Source: an uncultured Erysipelotrichaceae bacterium
GTDB taxonomy: Bacteria > Bacillota_I > Bacilli_A > RFN20 > CAG-826
NCBI GenBank assembly: GCA_902800255.1
Contig: CADCDV010000009.1
Span: 1 to 9,281 of the forward strand
Reading direction: 5' to 3'
DNA length: 9,281 bases
The notes under the pieces are model-generated. The model had not been told where the DNA came from. It saw only the letters and a program-made list of their open reading frames with translations, and ran no database searches. Shown one piece after another: positions 1-7,468 of this stretch; the stretch's first letter is position 1, and each line of letters starts with the position of its first letter. Made by a program: the position numbers and the translations under genes.

Positions 1-1
1 C

Positions 2-775
2 AGCTCGGTCACAATTCCAAATAATTCCCCAACGGTCTATCCGCCTTTCGCCTGCGCGATCATCGATAACATTCCTTTGTCCTCTTACCCAACCTTCTAT
101 AGAGAGGCTCTTAAGGCGTGTTTCCAAAATGGCGACATCGATTCAGCGAGAAAGATCGTCAAATTCCTTAACAAGAACCACAACCAAAAATACATCCCAG
201 AAGAGACATATGATTTCTTAAAGAAAAATGGCAGCGAGGAAGAGACCGAGTCATTCCTTTTAGACGCTTTCTACGAATTCGATAGCGATTTCGATTCCTA
301 TCTCCGCTTAAGAAAGTATGTGAAGAAGGAGAGGTTCAAAGAGATTGCTAAGAAAATCTCTCCAGCTTTGGCGAACAAGTCTTTCCTTAACGCCGTCCTT
401 CTTCGTGATGGCTCTTTGTTCCCTGAGCATATGCACGCTCTCTCGATCAAGAAGCTCTCCTGCAAAGAAGTCTATCTTTGCCGTGAAGATTTAGATGAAG
501 AGACAAAGGACAAAGTCGCCAGTCTCATCAAGAGAAAACTCGTTGATCCAAAAGCCAAAACCAAAGAAGCGGTGGAAGACCTATTCTACGGACTTCTTTA
601 CCTTGATTACTCTCACGACTTCTCTTTGGATACGGCCATGTTTGAGCCATTCATCCTTAAGAGCGTCTCTTCAAATAACGAATATCGTTCCATCTGGCTA
701 TCAATAGCCTCACGTAACGACATGCTATCGAAAGCGGGCATCTACCCCTATGAGGTGAAACATGTTTCTCACTAA
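2..775 (+). CDS. C-terminal part of a helical protein, possibly the SWIM zinc-finger partner of the SNF2 ATPase (5' end off window)
   Basis: The frame is open from base 2 and ends at a TAA at 773-775. A TTG at 77 could serve as a start, but no Shine-Dalgarno precedes it and the frame continues upstream without a stop, so I read this as a gene truncated by the window edge. The visible part is about 257 residues, charged and mostly helical, rich in Lys, Glu, Asp and Leu, with no signal peptide or membrane segment. It resembles tandem helical repeats of the kind found downstream of SWIM domains. No CxC...CxH zinc-binding motif is visible; if there is one, it lies upstream. The assignment rests on context: in Bacillus a SWIM protein (YwqB) is encoded beside the SNF2 protein YwqA. 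The last 14 nt overlap the SNF2 gene, which suggests translational coupling. Confidence that it codes is high; the family call is an inference. Confidence 0.6.
   Translation, partial: SSVTIPNNSPTVYPPFACAIIDNIPLSSYPTFYREALKACFQNGDIDSARKIVKFLNKNHNQKYIPEETYDFLKKNGSEEETESFLLDAFYEFDSDFDSYLRLRKYVKKERFKEIAKKISPALANKSFLNAVLLRDGSLFPEHMHALSIKKLSCKEVYLCREDLDEETKDKVASLIKRKLVDPKAKTKEAVEDLFYGLLYLDYSHDFSLDTAMFEPFILKSVSSNNEYRSIWLSIASRNDMLSKAGIYPYEVKHVSH
752..757 (+). promoter_or_regulatory. Ribosome binding site fixing the SNF2 gene start
   Basis: GAGGTG lies 4 nt before the ATG at 762, inside the end of the upstream gene. It supports this ATG and coupled translation with the preceding frame. Confidence 0.55.
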
Positions 776-3700
776 GGCAGGGCAAGTAGGAAAAGCGCTT
801 TGTGCGGAATACAAAAAGAGCGAGGCAGTGGTGTCCGCCCTTAAACCTTTCGTGTCGGGTTCTTTTGGTATTGCTTTCTCTTACGACAAAGATAACGAAA
901 CGATCGTCTATGAAGCTTTCGCCAAAGACTCAACTCCAAACGAATCGCATTACGTCTACCTTGAAGTCCAAGGCGATGGAAGACCTCTTGAGCGCATGGA
1001 TAAGAATTCTGTCTTGGTCGGTTTGCTCGCAGAACAGAAAGCTCTCTATATCTATCTCTTCGAAAAAGAGATGAGTTTATCTATGGGTGAGCTTACCGAA
1101 ATCTATAAGCCAATCTCTCAATTTATTAAGCCAATCATGCCTCTTTCTTCCATGCAAATCGAAAAAAGAGCAAGGATTCGCAAGGATTTTTTGAATTTCA
1201 TCAAGGTCGACGAGAAGAAAAAAGCCAAGGAAGAGGAAGCGGAAAGATACACTCCACTTGGAAAGATCCAGGTTTCTTTGACCTTCAGGCAAATCCTTGA
1301 TGAGGATAAGTTCACTGTCGAGATCACCCTCAGCGATGAGGACGACAAATCAATCAAGATTGAGAACCTCAAGACCTTCATCAACTGCTTTGTTAACGGC
1401 GAGATGTATAAGTTCAGGAGATACTCGCTTATGCCAACTCCTGAGGTTTTCGATGAGACAAGTTTAGAGATCCTCAAATACTTCGTGAACGTCTGTAACC
1501 GCAGACAGGAATATAACACCAGCACGCCAGTCACGTTAGGTATAAGCCAATTAGCGAAGCTCCTTAGCATCGTCCACGGCAAATACGTCCATTTTGGAAG
1601 CGAGCAATATTACGTCGACTCCGAAGTCCATCAAGCCGGATACAAAGTCCTTCCAAATGAAGAGCTCGAATTCCAGCCTCCACTTAGAACGGTTGAGATG
1701 TTTAGAAGCATCGTCAATTCCGAGCACATAATCCTCCTCGATAAGAGCGCAGGCCTCATTGAGGTCTATCGTTTCCCTAATGAGACAATGGGCAAGGTCT
1801 ATTGTTTCTTCTTAGAACATAGAGATGTCGATCTATCAGCGATCAAAGACATCATCTTCGAGAAAATCCCTCTTGAGTATTCACTCAACTCAACTATGCC
1901 AAAGGACGAGAGTCAGTTACGCATCTCCCTCTATCTCGACATGAATGAAGAAGGGCATATCACCTTCAGAACAATTTACACTCTGTTTGGCGAAATCAAA
2001 GTCAGGGATGAGCTTAATGAGAACTATTATTACAAAGCCTCATTGAGCGCTTTCGATAAGGAATTAGAGAACGTCGGAGGATTAGAAAACGGCGCTCTCA
2101 AAGAGCCAGAAAAGATTCTTAAGTTCTTGCAACAAGACCTCACCAAACTTAAGAGTCTTGCTGACGTCATGCTCTCCGAGAAACTTCAGAACACTAAAGT
2201 GAGGAGACCAGAATCTCTTTCAATCAGCATCCAGAACAACATCAATTGGCTTTCGGTTTCCATCAAATCGAAGGAGTTCTCCCCAGAAGAGGTTTCTAAG
2301 ATCCTCGACTCATACAAAAAGAAGAAGAAGTTCGTTCTCCTTCGTGGCCAATACATCTTACTTAAGGATGAAGATTTAAGCGTCGCTTCCGAGATCAAAG
2401 AATCCGTGAAGATGAATAACAAAATGGAAGTGGACGAACAACCGATCTATGAAGCCTTCAAGCTTCTTGCTTTAGAAGAGCAGGGCACCAAGATCGAGTT
2501 CTCCGATTTCGTCGGTCACGTCATCGATGACATTTCTAACTTCAAGGAAACAGAGATTAATCTTACCAAAGAGGTTAAGCGTGTCGTCAGGTCATACCAG
2601 GAAGCTGGTATCAAGTGGCTTACCGTTCTCCATAAGTACCGTCTAGGCGGCATCCTTGCCGACGATATGGGCTTAGGTAAAACGCTTGAGGTTATTTCTT
2701 TCCTCGAAGGCCTTAAAGAAGAAAAGCCATCGCTCATCATCGCTCCTAAGAGCGTCATCTATAACTGGCTCAGTGAGTTCAAACGTTGGGCGCCATCATT
2801 AGATGCTTTTGTCATTGATGGAACCAAAGACGAAAGAGTCAAAGCCATCAGCAAGATCAAGAACAACAAGAAGTCTTTCTTCATCACCTCATATGACTCA
2901 ATGAGAAACGATGAGGCCCTCTACAAGAACAAAGAGTTCGAAGTCCTTATCACCGATGAGGCTCAATATATCAAGAATGGAGCGGCTCTCAAATCACAAG
3001 CTGTCCGTACCTTAAAATCTATGAGCAAATTCGCCCTTACTGGAACCCCAATTGAGAATTCTATGGCGGATTTGTGGGCGATATTTGACTTTTTGATGCC
3101 TGGATATCTCGATTCTTTCAATATTTTCAAGACAAGGTACATTCTTGCCGGAGACCAGGTTAAAGCAAGAGCCTCTTTATCAAGAAAGATCACTCCATTC
3201 CTCCTAAGAAGAACTAAAGCGGAAGTCCTCAAAGACCTTCCAAAGAAAACAACTGAGATCATCACCCTCACGATGAACGATGAGGCGAGAAGGTATTACG
3301 ATGCCGTCCTTATCGACACGAGGAATAAGATCAAACAAAAGAGGGAAGAACCGACCAAGGGAGACAAGTATTCCGAGAAAGGACTCTTCTCTGTTTTGCC
3401 TTTGCTCACTCGACTCCGTGAGATCTGCGTTGACCCATCTGCCTTCTTAGATGGCTTTAGCGAAGAATCCGCGAAGATGGCATACGCTCTTTCGTATATC
3501 ACCATCGCTTTGGAAGAAGGGCACAAAGTCCTTGTCTTCTCTTCCTTCACGAAGGTACTCGACCACCTAACCGTTCTCTTACGAGAATCTGGTGTGAAAT
3601 CATACTACATTTATGGTGCGACCGAAGCCGATGATCGTCTTAGCATGGCGGAGAGCTTCAACACGAAGAATGACGTCAATGTCATGCTCGTTTCCCTTAA

Positions 3701-3980
3701 GGCCGGAGGCACCGGTCTTAACCTCCATGGAGCGGACATCGTCCTCCATCTCGACCCATGGTGGAATGTCGCAGCAGAAGAGCAAGCCACAGACCGCGCT
3801 TACCGCATCGGACAGAAGAGACCAGTTTCCGTTGTGAAACTGATTTGCCATAATTCGATCGAAGAAAAGGTAGTTCAACTTCAAGAAAACAAACGCGAGC
3901 TTTATAATCAAGTAATCAAGAGCGGAGAAGAAGCAATTTCGAGGCTCAATATCGAAGATATTAAATTCTTGCTGAGCTAG
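762..3980 (+). CDS. SNF2-family DNA-dependent ATPase/helicase-like protein (YwqA type)
   Basis: A complete 1072-residue protein ending in TAG. The C-terminal half holds a full SNF2 ATPase: motif I DDMGLGKT at residues 634-641 (Walker A Lys640), motif II DEAQ at 732-735, motif III LTGTPIENS around 759-767, motif IV near LVFSSFT, motif V AGGTGLNLHGAD, and motif VI QATDRAYRIGQ at 1008-1018 with Arg1012 and Arg1015. These residues are all intact, so the ATPase should be active. The N-terminal ~600 residues contain a region compatible with the bacterial SNF2-associated domain and a Lys/Glu-rich helix near 150-160. Family members couple ATP hydrolysis to translocation on double-stranded DNA, remodelling nucleoprotein; true strand unwinding is not usual. 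The protein is somewhat longer than B. subtilis YwqA. It overlaps the upstream gene by 14 nt and is followed by a hairpin region. The specific cellular role is unknown. Confidence 0.93.
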   Translation: MFLTKAGQVGKALCAEYKKSEAVVSALKPFVSGSFGIAFSYDKDNETIVYEAFAKDSTPNESHYVYLEVQGDGRPLERMDKNSVLVGLLAEQKALYIYLFEKEMSLSMGELTEIYKPISQFIKPIMPLSSMQIEKRARIRKDFLNFIKVDEKKKAKEEEAERYTPLGKIQVSLTFRQILDEDKFTVEITLSDEDDKSIKIENLKTFINCFVNGEMYKFRRYSLMPTPEVFDETSLEILKYFVNVCNRRQEYNTSTPVTLGISQLAKLLSIVHGKYVHFGSEQYYVDSEVHQAGYKVLPNEELEFQPPLRTVEMFRSIVNSEHIILLDKSAGLIEVYRFPNETMGKVYCFFLEHRDVDLSAIKDIIFEKIPLEYSLNSTMPKDESQLRISLYLDMNEEGHITFRTIYTLFGEIKVRDELNENYYYKASLSAFDKELENVGGLENGALKEPEKILKFLQQDLTKLKSLADVMLSEKLQNTKVRRPESLSISIQNNINWLSVSIKSKEFSPEEVSKILDSYKKKKKFVLLRGQYILLKDEDLSVASEIKESVKMNNKMEVDEQPIYEAFKLLALEEQGTKIEFSDFVGHVIDDISNFKETEINLTKEVKRVVRSYQEAGIKWLTVLHKYRLGGILADDMGLGKTLEVISFLEGLKEEKPSLIIAPKSVIYNWLSEFKRWAPSLDAFVIDGTKDERVKAISKIKNNKKSFFITSYDSMRNDEALYKNKEFEVLITDEAQYIKNGAALKSQAVRTLKSMSKFALTGTPIENSMADLWAIFDFLMPGYLDSFNIFKTRYILAGDQVKARASLSRKITPFLLRRTKAEVLKDLPKKTTEIITLTMNDEARRYYDAVLIDTRNKIKQKREEPTKGDKYSEKGLFSVLPLLTRLREICVDPSAFLDGFSEESAKMAYALSYITIALEEGHKVLVFSSFTKVLDHLTVLLRESGVKSYYIYGATEADDRLSMAESFNTKNDVNVMLVSLKAGGTGLNLHGADIVLHLDPWWNVAAEEQATDRAYRIGQKRPVSVVKLICHNSIEEKVVQLQENKRELYNQVIKSGEEAISRLNIEDIKFLLS

Positions 3981-3982
3981 TT

Positions 3983-3996
3983 CCCGCATACGCGGG
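3983..3996 (+). terminator. Short GC hairpin just after the SNF2 gene
   Basis: CCCGC and GCGGG form a 5-bp GC stem with a 4-nt ATAC loop, followed by TTTA. It starts 2 nt after the SNF2 stop codon. The U-tract is too short for a textbook intrinsic terminator, so this is a weak candidate. Confidence 0.3.
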
Positions 3997-4016
3997 TTTA
4001 TCGCGCAAGACACTCG

Positions 4017-4025
4017 TGATAGAAT
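4017..4025 (+). promoter_or_regulatory. Possible extended -10 promoter for the flippase-glucosyltransferase-recX-yhaM run
   Basis: TGATAGAAT reads as an extended -10 (TG, one base, then TAGAAT at 4020-4025, one mismatch from TATAAT). A -35 match 17 nt upstream (TTTATC, 3997-4002) is poor, which is tolerable with an extended -10. Transcription would begin near 4032, at the edge of the 4029-4052 inverted repeat. It sits in the only gap of note in the plus-strand block. Assigned by eye only. Confidence 0.35.
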
Positions 4026-4028
4026 TCT

Positions 4029-4059
4029 TTTAGTCTCGAAATTGAGACTAAACGTTTTT
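4029..4059 (+). terminator. Perfect 9-bp hairpin plus T-run directly before the flippase start
   Basis: TTTAGTCTC (4029-4037) and GAGACTAAA (4044-4052) are a perfect inverted repeat with a 6-nt loop, GAAATT. Two bases later comes TTTTT (4055-4059). This has the form of a modest intrinsic terminator for the SNF2 operon. It ends only 4 nt before the next ATG, so it may instead be a leader hairpin on the downstream mRNA. Confidence 0.5.
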
Positions 4060-4063
4060 ACTT

Positions 4064-5524
4064 ATGGCGAAAAAAGAGCAATTCATATTCGAAGCTCCGA
4101 AGAAAGAAAAGCACAAGTCGAGCAGGAAGACTGCAATCTTAAGCCTTCTTCTCGTCACTTTCTTGACCCTTCTTTCTTTGCTCCTTTCTCTTTATAGCGC
4201 TGGTGAAGGTGACATCCAAAAAGGTTTCGCCATCATCGGAAACGCTCTTGCGAATGGTGATCCGTTCTGGCTTGCTGTCATCGCAGGCTTAATGCTCCTT
4301 TCGTATTTCATTGAAGCCCTCATCATTCTTGTCTTCTGCCGTCTATACACGAGGAAGTATTACTTCCACCAAGGCCTCGCTAACGCGATGATTGGCGCCT
4401 TCTATAACAACGTCACCCCAGGTGCGAGCGGTGGTCAGGTCATGCAGGTCTACACGATGAAGAAGCAGGGCATCGAGGTCTCGAACGCCGCATCCATCAT
4501 GGTTATGTGGTTCATCCTTTATCAGACCGCCCTCATCATCTTCGACGTCTTCGCCCTTATCCTTGAGTGGAACGATATCTGGTCCATCAAATCCTTCAAG
4601 ATCGAGAACTTCTCCTTCTTCGGTTGGGATGGCACCATCACGATGCTTCCTCTCATCATCATCGGTTTCACCGTCAACGTCGCGGTCATCTTGATTCTCT
4701 TCTTAATGAGCTACTCCCATAGGTTCCATAACTTCATCATGCACTATGGAATCGGCTTCTTAGCAAAGATCAAAATTATCAAAAAACCTGACAAAACCCG
4801 TGAGAATTTAAGAATTCAGGTCGAAAACTTCAAGATTGAGCTTAGGCGTCTCCAGGCAAATATTCCTGTCACCATCCTCATCGTTTTCCTCTTCCTTTGC
4901 ATCCTCGCGATCAGATTCTCGATCCCATATTTCTCTGGCTTGGCCTTAAAGGCCTATGGCGCGAACGAAGGATTCAGGTTCGACCGTCTTAACGACGCTT
5001 GCTTCAGAAGCGCCTTCCACCAAATGGTCTCTGGCTTAGTCCCTCTTCCTGGTGGAGCAGGTATTTCCGAAATCGTCTATAACGCCATGTTCAACGGCTT
5101 CTTCGTTGAGACTTACGCCGTTACTGAGACCGGATTATCGGTCATCAGAACTCCTTCGGCGAACGTTATGTCAACCCAGATCCTTTGGCGTATCGCGACC
5201 TTCTACTTCGTCCTTATCGCCTCTGGTATCGTCGCTGCGCTTTATCACTCTCGAGGCCAAGGGGAGCAGGTGCCGTACGCTTCGCGTCAAACCTTCGTCG
5301 ACCTTCAGCTTCAGACCTACGACCAAAGAAAGCTTTCTAGTGAGACCCTATATGAGACTAGGCAGCTTAGCCGAAGGGCCATCAAGAAGACGATGGATAC
5401 CAATTCGCTTAATGACTATGGCTTAGTCACAGGTGATGACTATATCGGGCCATATGAGCCATATAAGAAAGACGCTTCAAAGAAGAAGAAAAAGGCCGCT
5501 ACAGTGCAGCCTGATGAGGATTAA
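4064..5524 (+). CDS. Flippase-like integral membrane protein (LPG synthase transmembrane/UPF0104 type)
   Basis: A 486-residue polytopic membrane protein. A basic cytoplasmic N-terminus (about 22 residues) leads into a first hydrophobic segment near residues 24-45, followed by several more up to about 400. Two family hallmarks are visible: NNVTPGASGGQ around 115-125 and PLPGGAGISE at 327-336. These match the lysylphosphatidylglycerol synthase transmembrane family (UPF0104/AglD-like). The soluble aminoacyltransferase domain of MprF is absent, so it should not make lysyl-PG itself; a role in lipid or glycolipid translocation is inferred. The C-terminal ~85 residues are hydrophilic and end with a lysine cluster (KKKKK) and an acidic tip. 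No Shine-Dalgarno precedes the ATG; the bases just before it are a T-run. It lies 2 nt from the glucosyltransferase gene, which suggests a shared membrane-lipid task. Confidence 0.85.
   Translation: MAKKEQFIFEAPKKEKHKSSRKTAILSLLLVTFLTLLSLLLSLYSAGEGDIQKGFAIIGNALANGDPFWLAVIAGLMLLSYFIEALIILVFCRLYTRKYYFHQGLANAMIGAFYNNVTPGASGGQVMQVYTMKKQGIEVSNAASIMVMWFILYQTALIIFDVFALILEWNDIWSIKSFKIENFSFFGWDGTITMLPLIIIGFTVNVAVILILFLMSYSHRFHNFIMHYGIGFLAKIKIIKKPDKTRENLRIQVENFKIELRRLQANIPVTILIVFLFLCILAIRFSIPYFSGLALKAYGANEGFRFDRLNDACFRSAFHQMVSGLVPLPGGAGISEIVYNAMFNGFFVETYAVTETGLSVIRTPSANVMSTQILWRIATFYFVLIASGIVAALYHSRGQGEQVPYASRQTFVDLQLQTYDQRKLSSETLYETRQLSRRAIKKTMDTNSLNDYGLVTGDDYIGPYEPYKKDASKKKKKAATVQPDED
5516..5520 (+). 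promoter_or_regulatory. Ribosome binding site of the glucosyltransferase, inside the flippase gene end
   Basis: GAGGA lies 6 nt before the ATG at 5527 and overlaps the last codons of the upstream gene. It supports coupled translation of the pair. Confidence 0.5.
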
Positions 5525-5526
5525 AG

Positions 5527-6702
5527 ATGAGAGTAGCAATCTTCAGTGACACCTACCCACCAGAGATCAACGGCGTTGCCACAAGCACCCGTAACCTTTA
5601 TCGCGCTTTCGTGAGCCATGGCCATAAGGTCAAGGTTTTCACCACGAACCCATATGGCAAAGACCTTCTTGAAGAAGGGGATATCGTCCGTATTCAAGGC
5701 ATTGAGCTTAAGTTCCTCTACGATTACCGTATGGCGGGCTTCTATAACAGCAAAGCCATGAAGATACTCCGCGCCTTCAAGCCTGATGTCATTCATATTC
5801 AGACCGACGCTGGCATTGGACAGTTTGGTTTCATTGCCGCGACCAACTTAAGCGCCCCAACGGTTTATACCTACCATACTTCGTATGAGGACTACACCCA
5901 TTACGTCCCAGGTAAAGTCTTTGATCGCATCGCCAAGAACATCGTCAGGAAATACGTCCGTCACACCTCCAAAGAAGCGGATGAGTTCATCACCCCAAGT
6001 CAGAAGATCAAAGAATACATGCGTTTCATCAACGTCGATTCCTACATCAACGTCATTCCTACCGGCATCGATTTCGACGCTTTCAAGAAAGAGAACGTCG
6101 ATGAGGAAAGGCTCTCAGAGATTAAAGAAGACCTTGGCATCAGCAAAGACACATTCGTCGTTCTTTCGATCGGCCGCGTCGCCAAAGAGAAGTCGATTGA
6201 TGTGTGTCTTAGAGGCTATGCCGAATATTTATACAAAAAACCGAAGAAAAAGACTCTATTTGTTATAGTGGGGGGAGGACCTGCTCTCGAACCGCTTAAA
6301 GCCCTTGCCACAAAGCTTGGTATTTCTGAGAATGTCCGTTTCGTTGGACCTGTCTCACCTGATACGGTTCCGCTTTATTACCACTTGGGCGATGTCTTTG
6401 TCTCGGCTTCCATCACTGAAACCCAAGGCCTTACCTTCATGGAAGCGATGGCCTCTGGCATCATTCTCCTTTGCCGTTATGACGATACCCTAAAGAGCAC
6501 AATCTTCGACAACGAGAACGGATTCTTCTTCGTCGATGAGGATGATATGGCCAAGAAGATCGAAATGGTCTCTTCCTTGCCAGAAGAAAGAAAACAGGAA
6601 ATCATCGCCAAAGCCATCGAAGGCTTAGAGCCATACTCAATGGAATCTTTCTACGAAAGGATATTGCACGTCTATGAGCGCGCCATCAAAAAGAACTGGT
6701 AA
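5527..6702 (+). CDS. GT4 glycosyltransferase, likely 1,2-diacylglycerol 3-glucosyltransferase
   Basis: A complete 391-residue GT-B fold enzyme. The N-terminal domain opens with a beta strand and PPEINGVA, the GT4 acceptor-side loop. It carries HTSYEDYTHY at 117-126, a motif like those of monoglucosyl-diacylglycerol synthases such as the Acholeplasma enzyme. The C-terminal nucleotide-sugar domain has SIGRVAKEKS, VGGGP at 248-252 and the E-x7-E motif ETQGLTFME, Glu298 to Glu306. The predicted reaction is glucose transfer from UDP-glucose to diacylglycerol at the inner face of the membrane, the first step of glycolipid or lipoteichoic-acid anchor synthesis. There is no signal peptide, and attachment is probably peripheral. 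A lysine-rich stretch near 236-242 (KKPKKK) could contact anionic lipids. The gene starts 2 nt after the flippase-like gene and overlaps recX. Exact acceptor and product are inferred; another lipid-linked acceptor is possible. Confidence 0.85.
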   Translation: MRVAIFSDTYPPEINGVATSTRNLYRAFVSHGHKVKVFTTNPYGKDLLEEGDIVRIQGIELKFLYDYRMAGFYNSKAMKILRAFKPDVIHIQTDAGIGQFGFIAATNLSAPTVYTYHTSYEDYTHYVPGKVFDRIAKNIVRKYVRHTSKEADEFITPSQKIKEYMRFINVDSYINVIPTGIDFDAFKKENVDEERLSEIKEDLGISKDTFVVLSIGRVAKEKSIDVCLRGYAEYLYKKPKKKTLFVIVGGGPALEPLKALATKLGISENVRFVGPVSPDTVPLYYHLGDVFVSASITETQGLTFMEAMASGIILLCRYDDTLKSTIFDNENGFFFVDEDDMAKKIEMVSSLPEERKQEIIAKAIEGLEPYSMESFYERILHVYERAIKKNW

Positions 6703-7468
6703 AACGATAACCAAGATTTCCTTTTCCCCAAAGAAGAGGAAAGTGAGTGTCTTTTTCGGTGCGGACAAGATTGAAATCAGCCAAGACGTCTTTAGTGATT
6801 ATTACCTCTACGTTGGCAAAGAACTCTCATCCAAGGAATACCAAGAACTCTTATTCAGGATCAAACAGGATAGCCTCTATCAGTATGGCCTCTCTTTAGC
6901 GGTCAAAGGCTGTTACAGCACCTTTGAGATCATCATGAAACTCAAGGCCAAACAGAAAGAGGAACAAAGCGTCGCTAACGTCATCACCCGTCTCAAGAAG
7001 ATGGACCTTCTTGACGACAAAGAACTCGCCAAAGAATACAAAGAAGAGAAAGAGAACCTTCTATACGGCGAAGAAAGAATCAAAGATGACCTTCTTCATA
7101 AGAAAGTGATTGCTCCTGAGATTGTGAACTCGCTCAGATTCACCCATGAGCTTGAACACGCTAAGGTCGCTGCATCACAAATCGAGAAGAAGTACGACAG
7201 GTATCCCTATAACGCCAAACTCGCCAAAGCGATTGAGGCGCTTCAAAGAAGAGGCTTCAGTTATGACGTTGCCTCAAAAGCAGTATCAAATTACAAAAAA
7301 AGCAGCAAAAACGAATCAAAAAATCTAAAAATCACCGGCGAAACCCTCTTAAAACAATATAAACGCAAATACGAGGGATACGATCTTCGTCAGCATATGT
7401 TCGCCGCTCTTGCAAGAAAGGGCTACGAAATCCAAAGCATTAACCAATACCTAGAGGAGGTACTTTAA
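6674..7468 (+). CDS. recX: Regulatory protein RecX
   Basis: A 264-residue protein, the same length as B. subtilis RecX. After about 12 extra residues comes the typical opening ITKISFSPKKRKVSVFF, a short beta region, then repeated three-helix modules with the family pattern LAVKGCYSTFEIIMKLKAK...VITRLKKMDLLDDKELAKEY. The C-terminal module reads ALARKGYEIQSINQYLEE. RecX binds RecA filaments and modulates recombination and the SOS response. The ATG at 6674 is chosen because the frame has no later ATG, GTG or TTG before the conserved start of homology; an AAAGGA lies 12 nt upstream, rather far. The gene overlaps the glucosyltransferase by 29 nt and stops directly before the yhaM ATG. Residues about 208-218 form a Lys/Ser/Asn linker encoded by A-rich DNA. 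Confidence 0.88.
   Translation: MSAPSKRTGKTITKISFSPKKRKVSVFFGADKIEISQDVFSDYYLYVGKELSSKEYQELLFRIKQDSLYQYGLSLAVKGCYSTFEIIMKLKAKQKEEQSVANVITRLKKMDLLDDKELAKEYKEEKENLLYGEERIKDDLLHKKVIAPEIVNSLRFTHELEHAKVAASQIEKKYDRYPYNAKLAKAIEALQRRGFSYDVASKAVSNYKKSSKNESKNLKITGETLLKQYKRKYEGYDLRQHMFAALARKGYEIQSINQYLEEVL
7453..7460 (+). promoter_or_regulatory. Strong ribosome binding site of yhaM within the recX end
   Basis: AGAGGAGG lies 8 nt before the ATG at 7469 and inside the last codons of recX. It is the best Shine-Dalgarno in the plus-strand block and fixes the start of yhaM. Confidence 0.75.

Noticed and set aside
77..79. TTG as the true start of the first gene
   Set aside because: No Shine-Dalgarno precedes it and the frame is open to the window edge, so a gene truncated by the window is more likely.
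1118..1582. 154-residue minus-strand open frame inside the SNF2 gene
   Set aside because: It lies antisense to a well-supported coding region, has no ribosome site or recognisable motif, and its composition is that of a reversed coding frame.
3600..4013. 137-residue minus-strand open frame over the SNF2 3' end
   Set aside because: It is antisense to conserved SNF2 motifs V and VI, which fully explain the sequence there.
4064..5524. Calling the membrane protein MprF
   Set aside because: It lacks the C-terminal soluble aminoacyltransferase domain of MprF; only the flippase-like membrane part is present.
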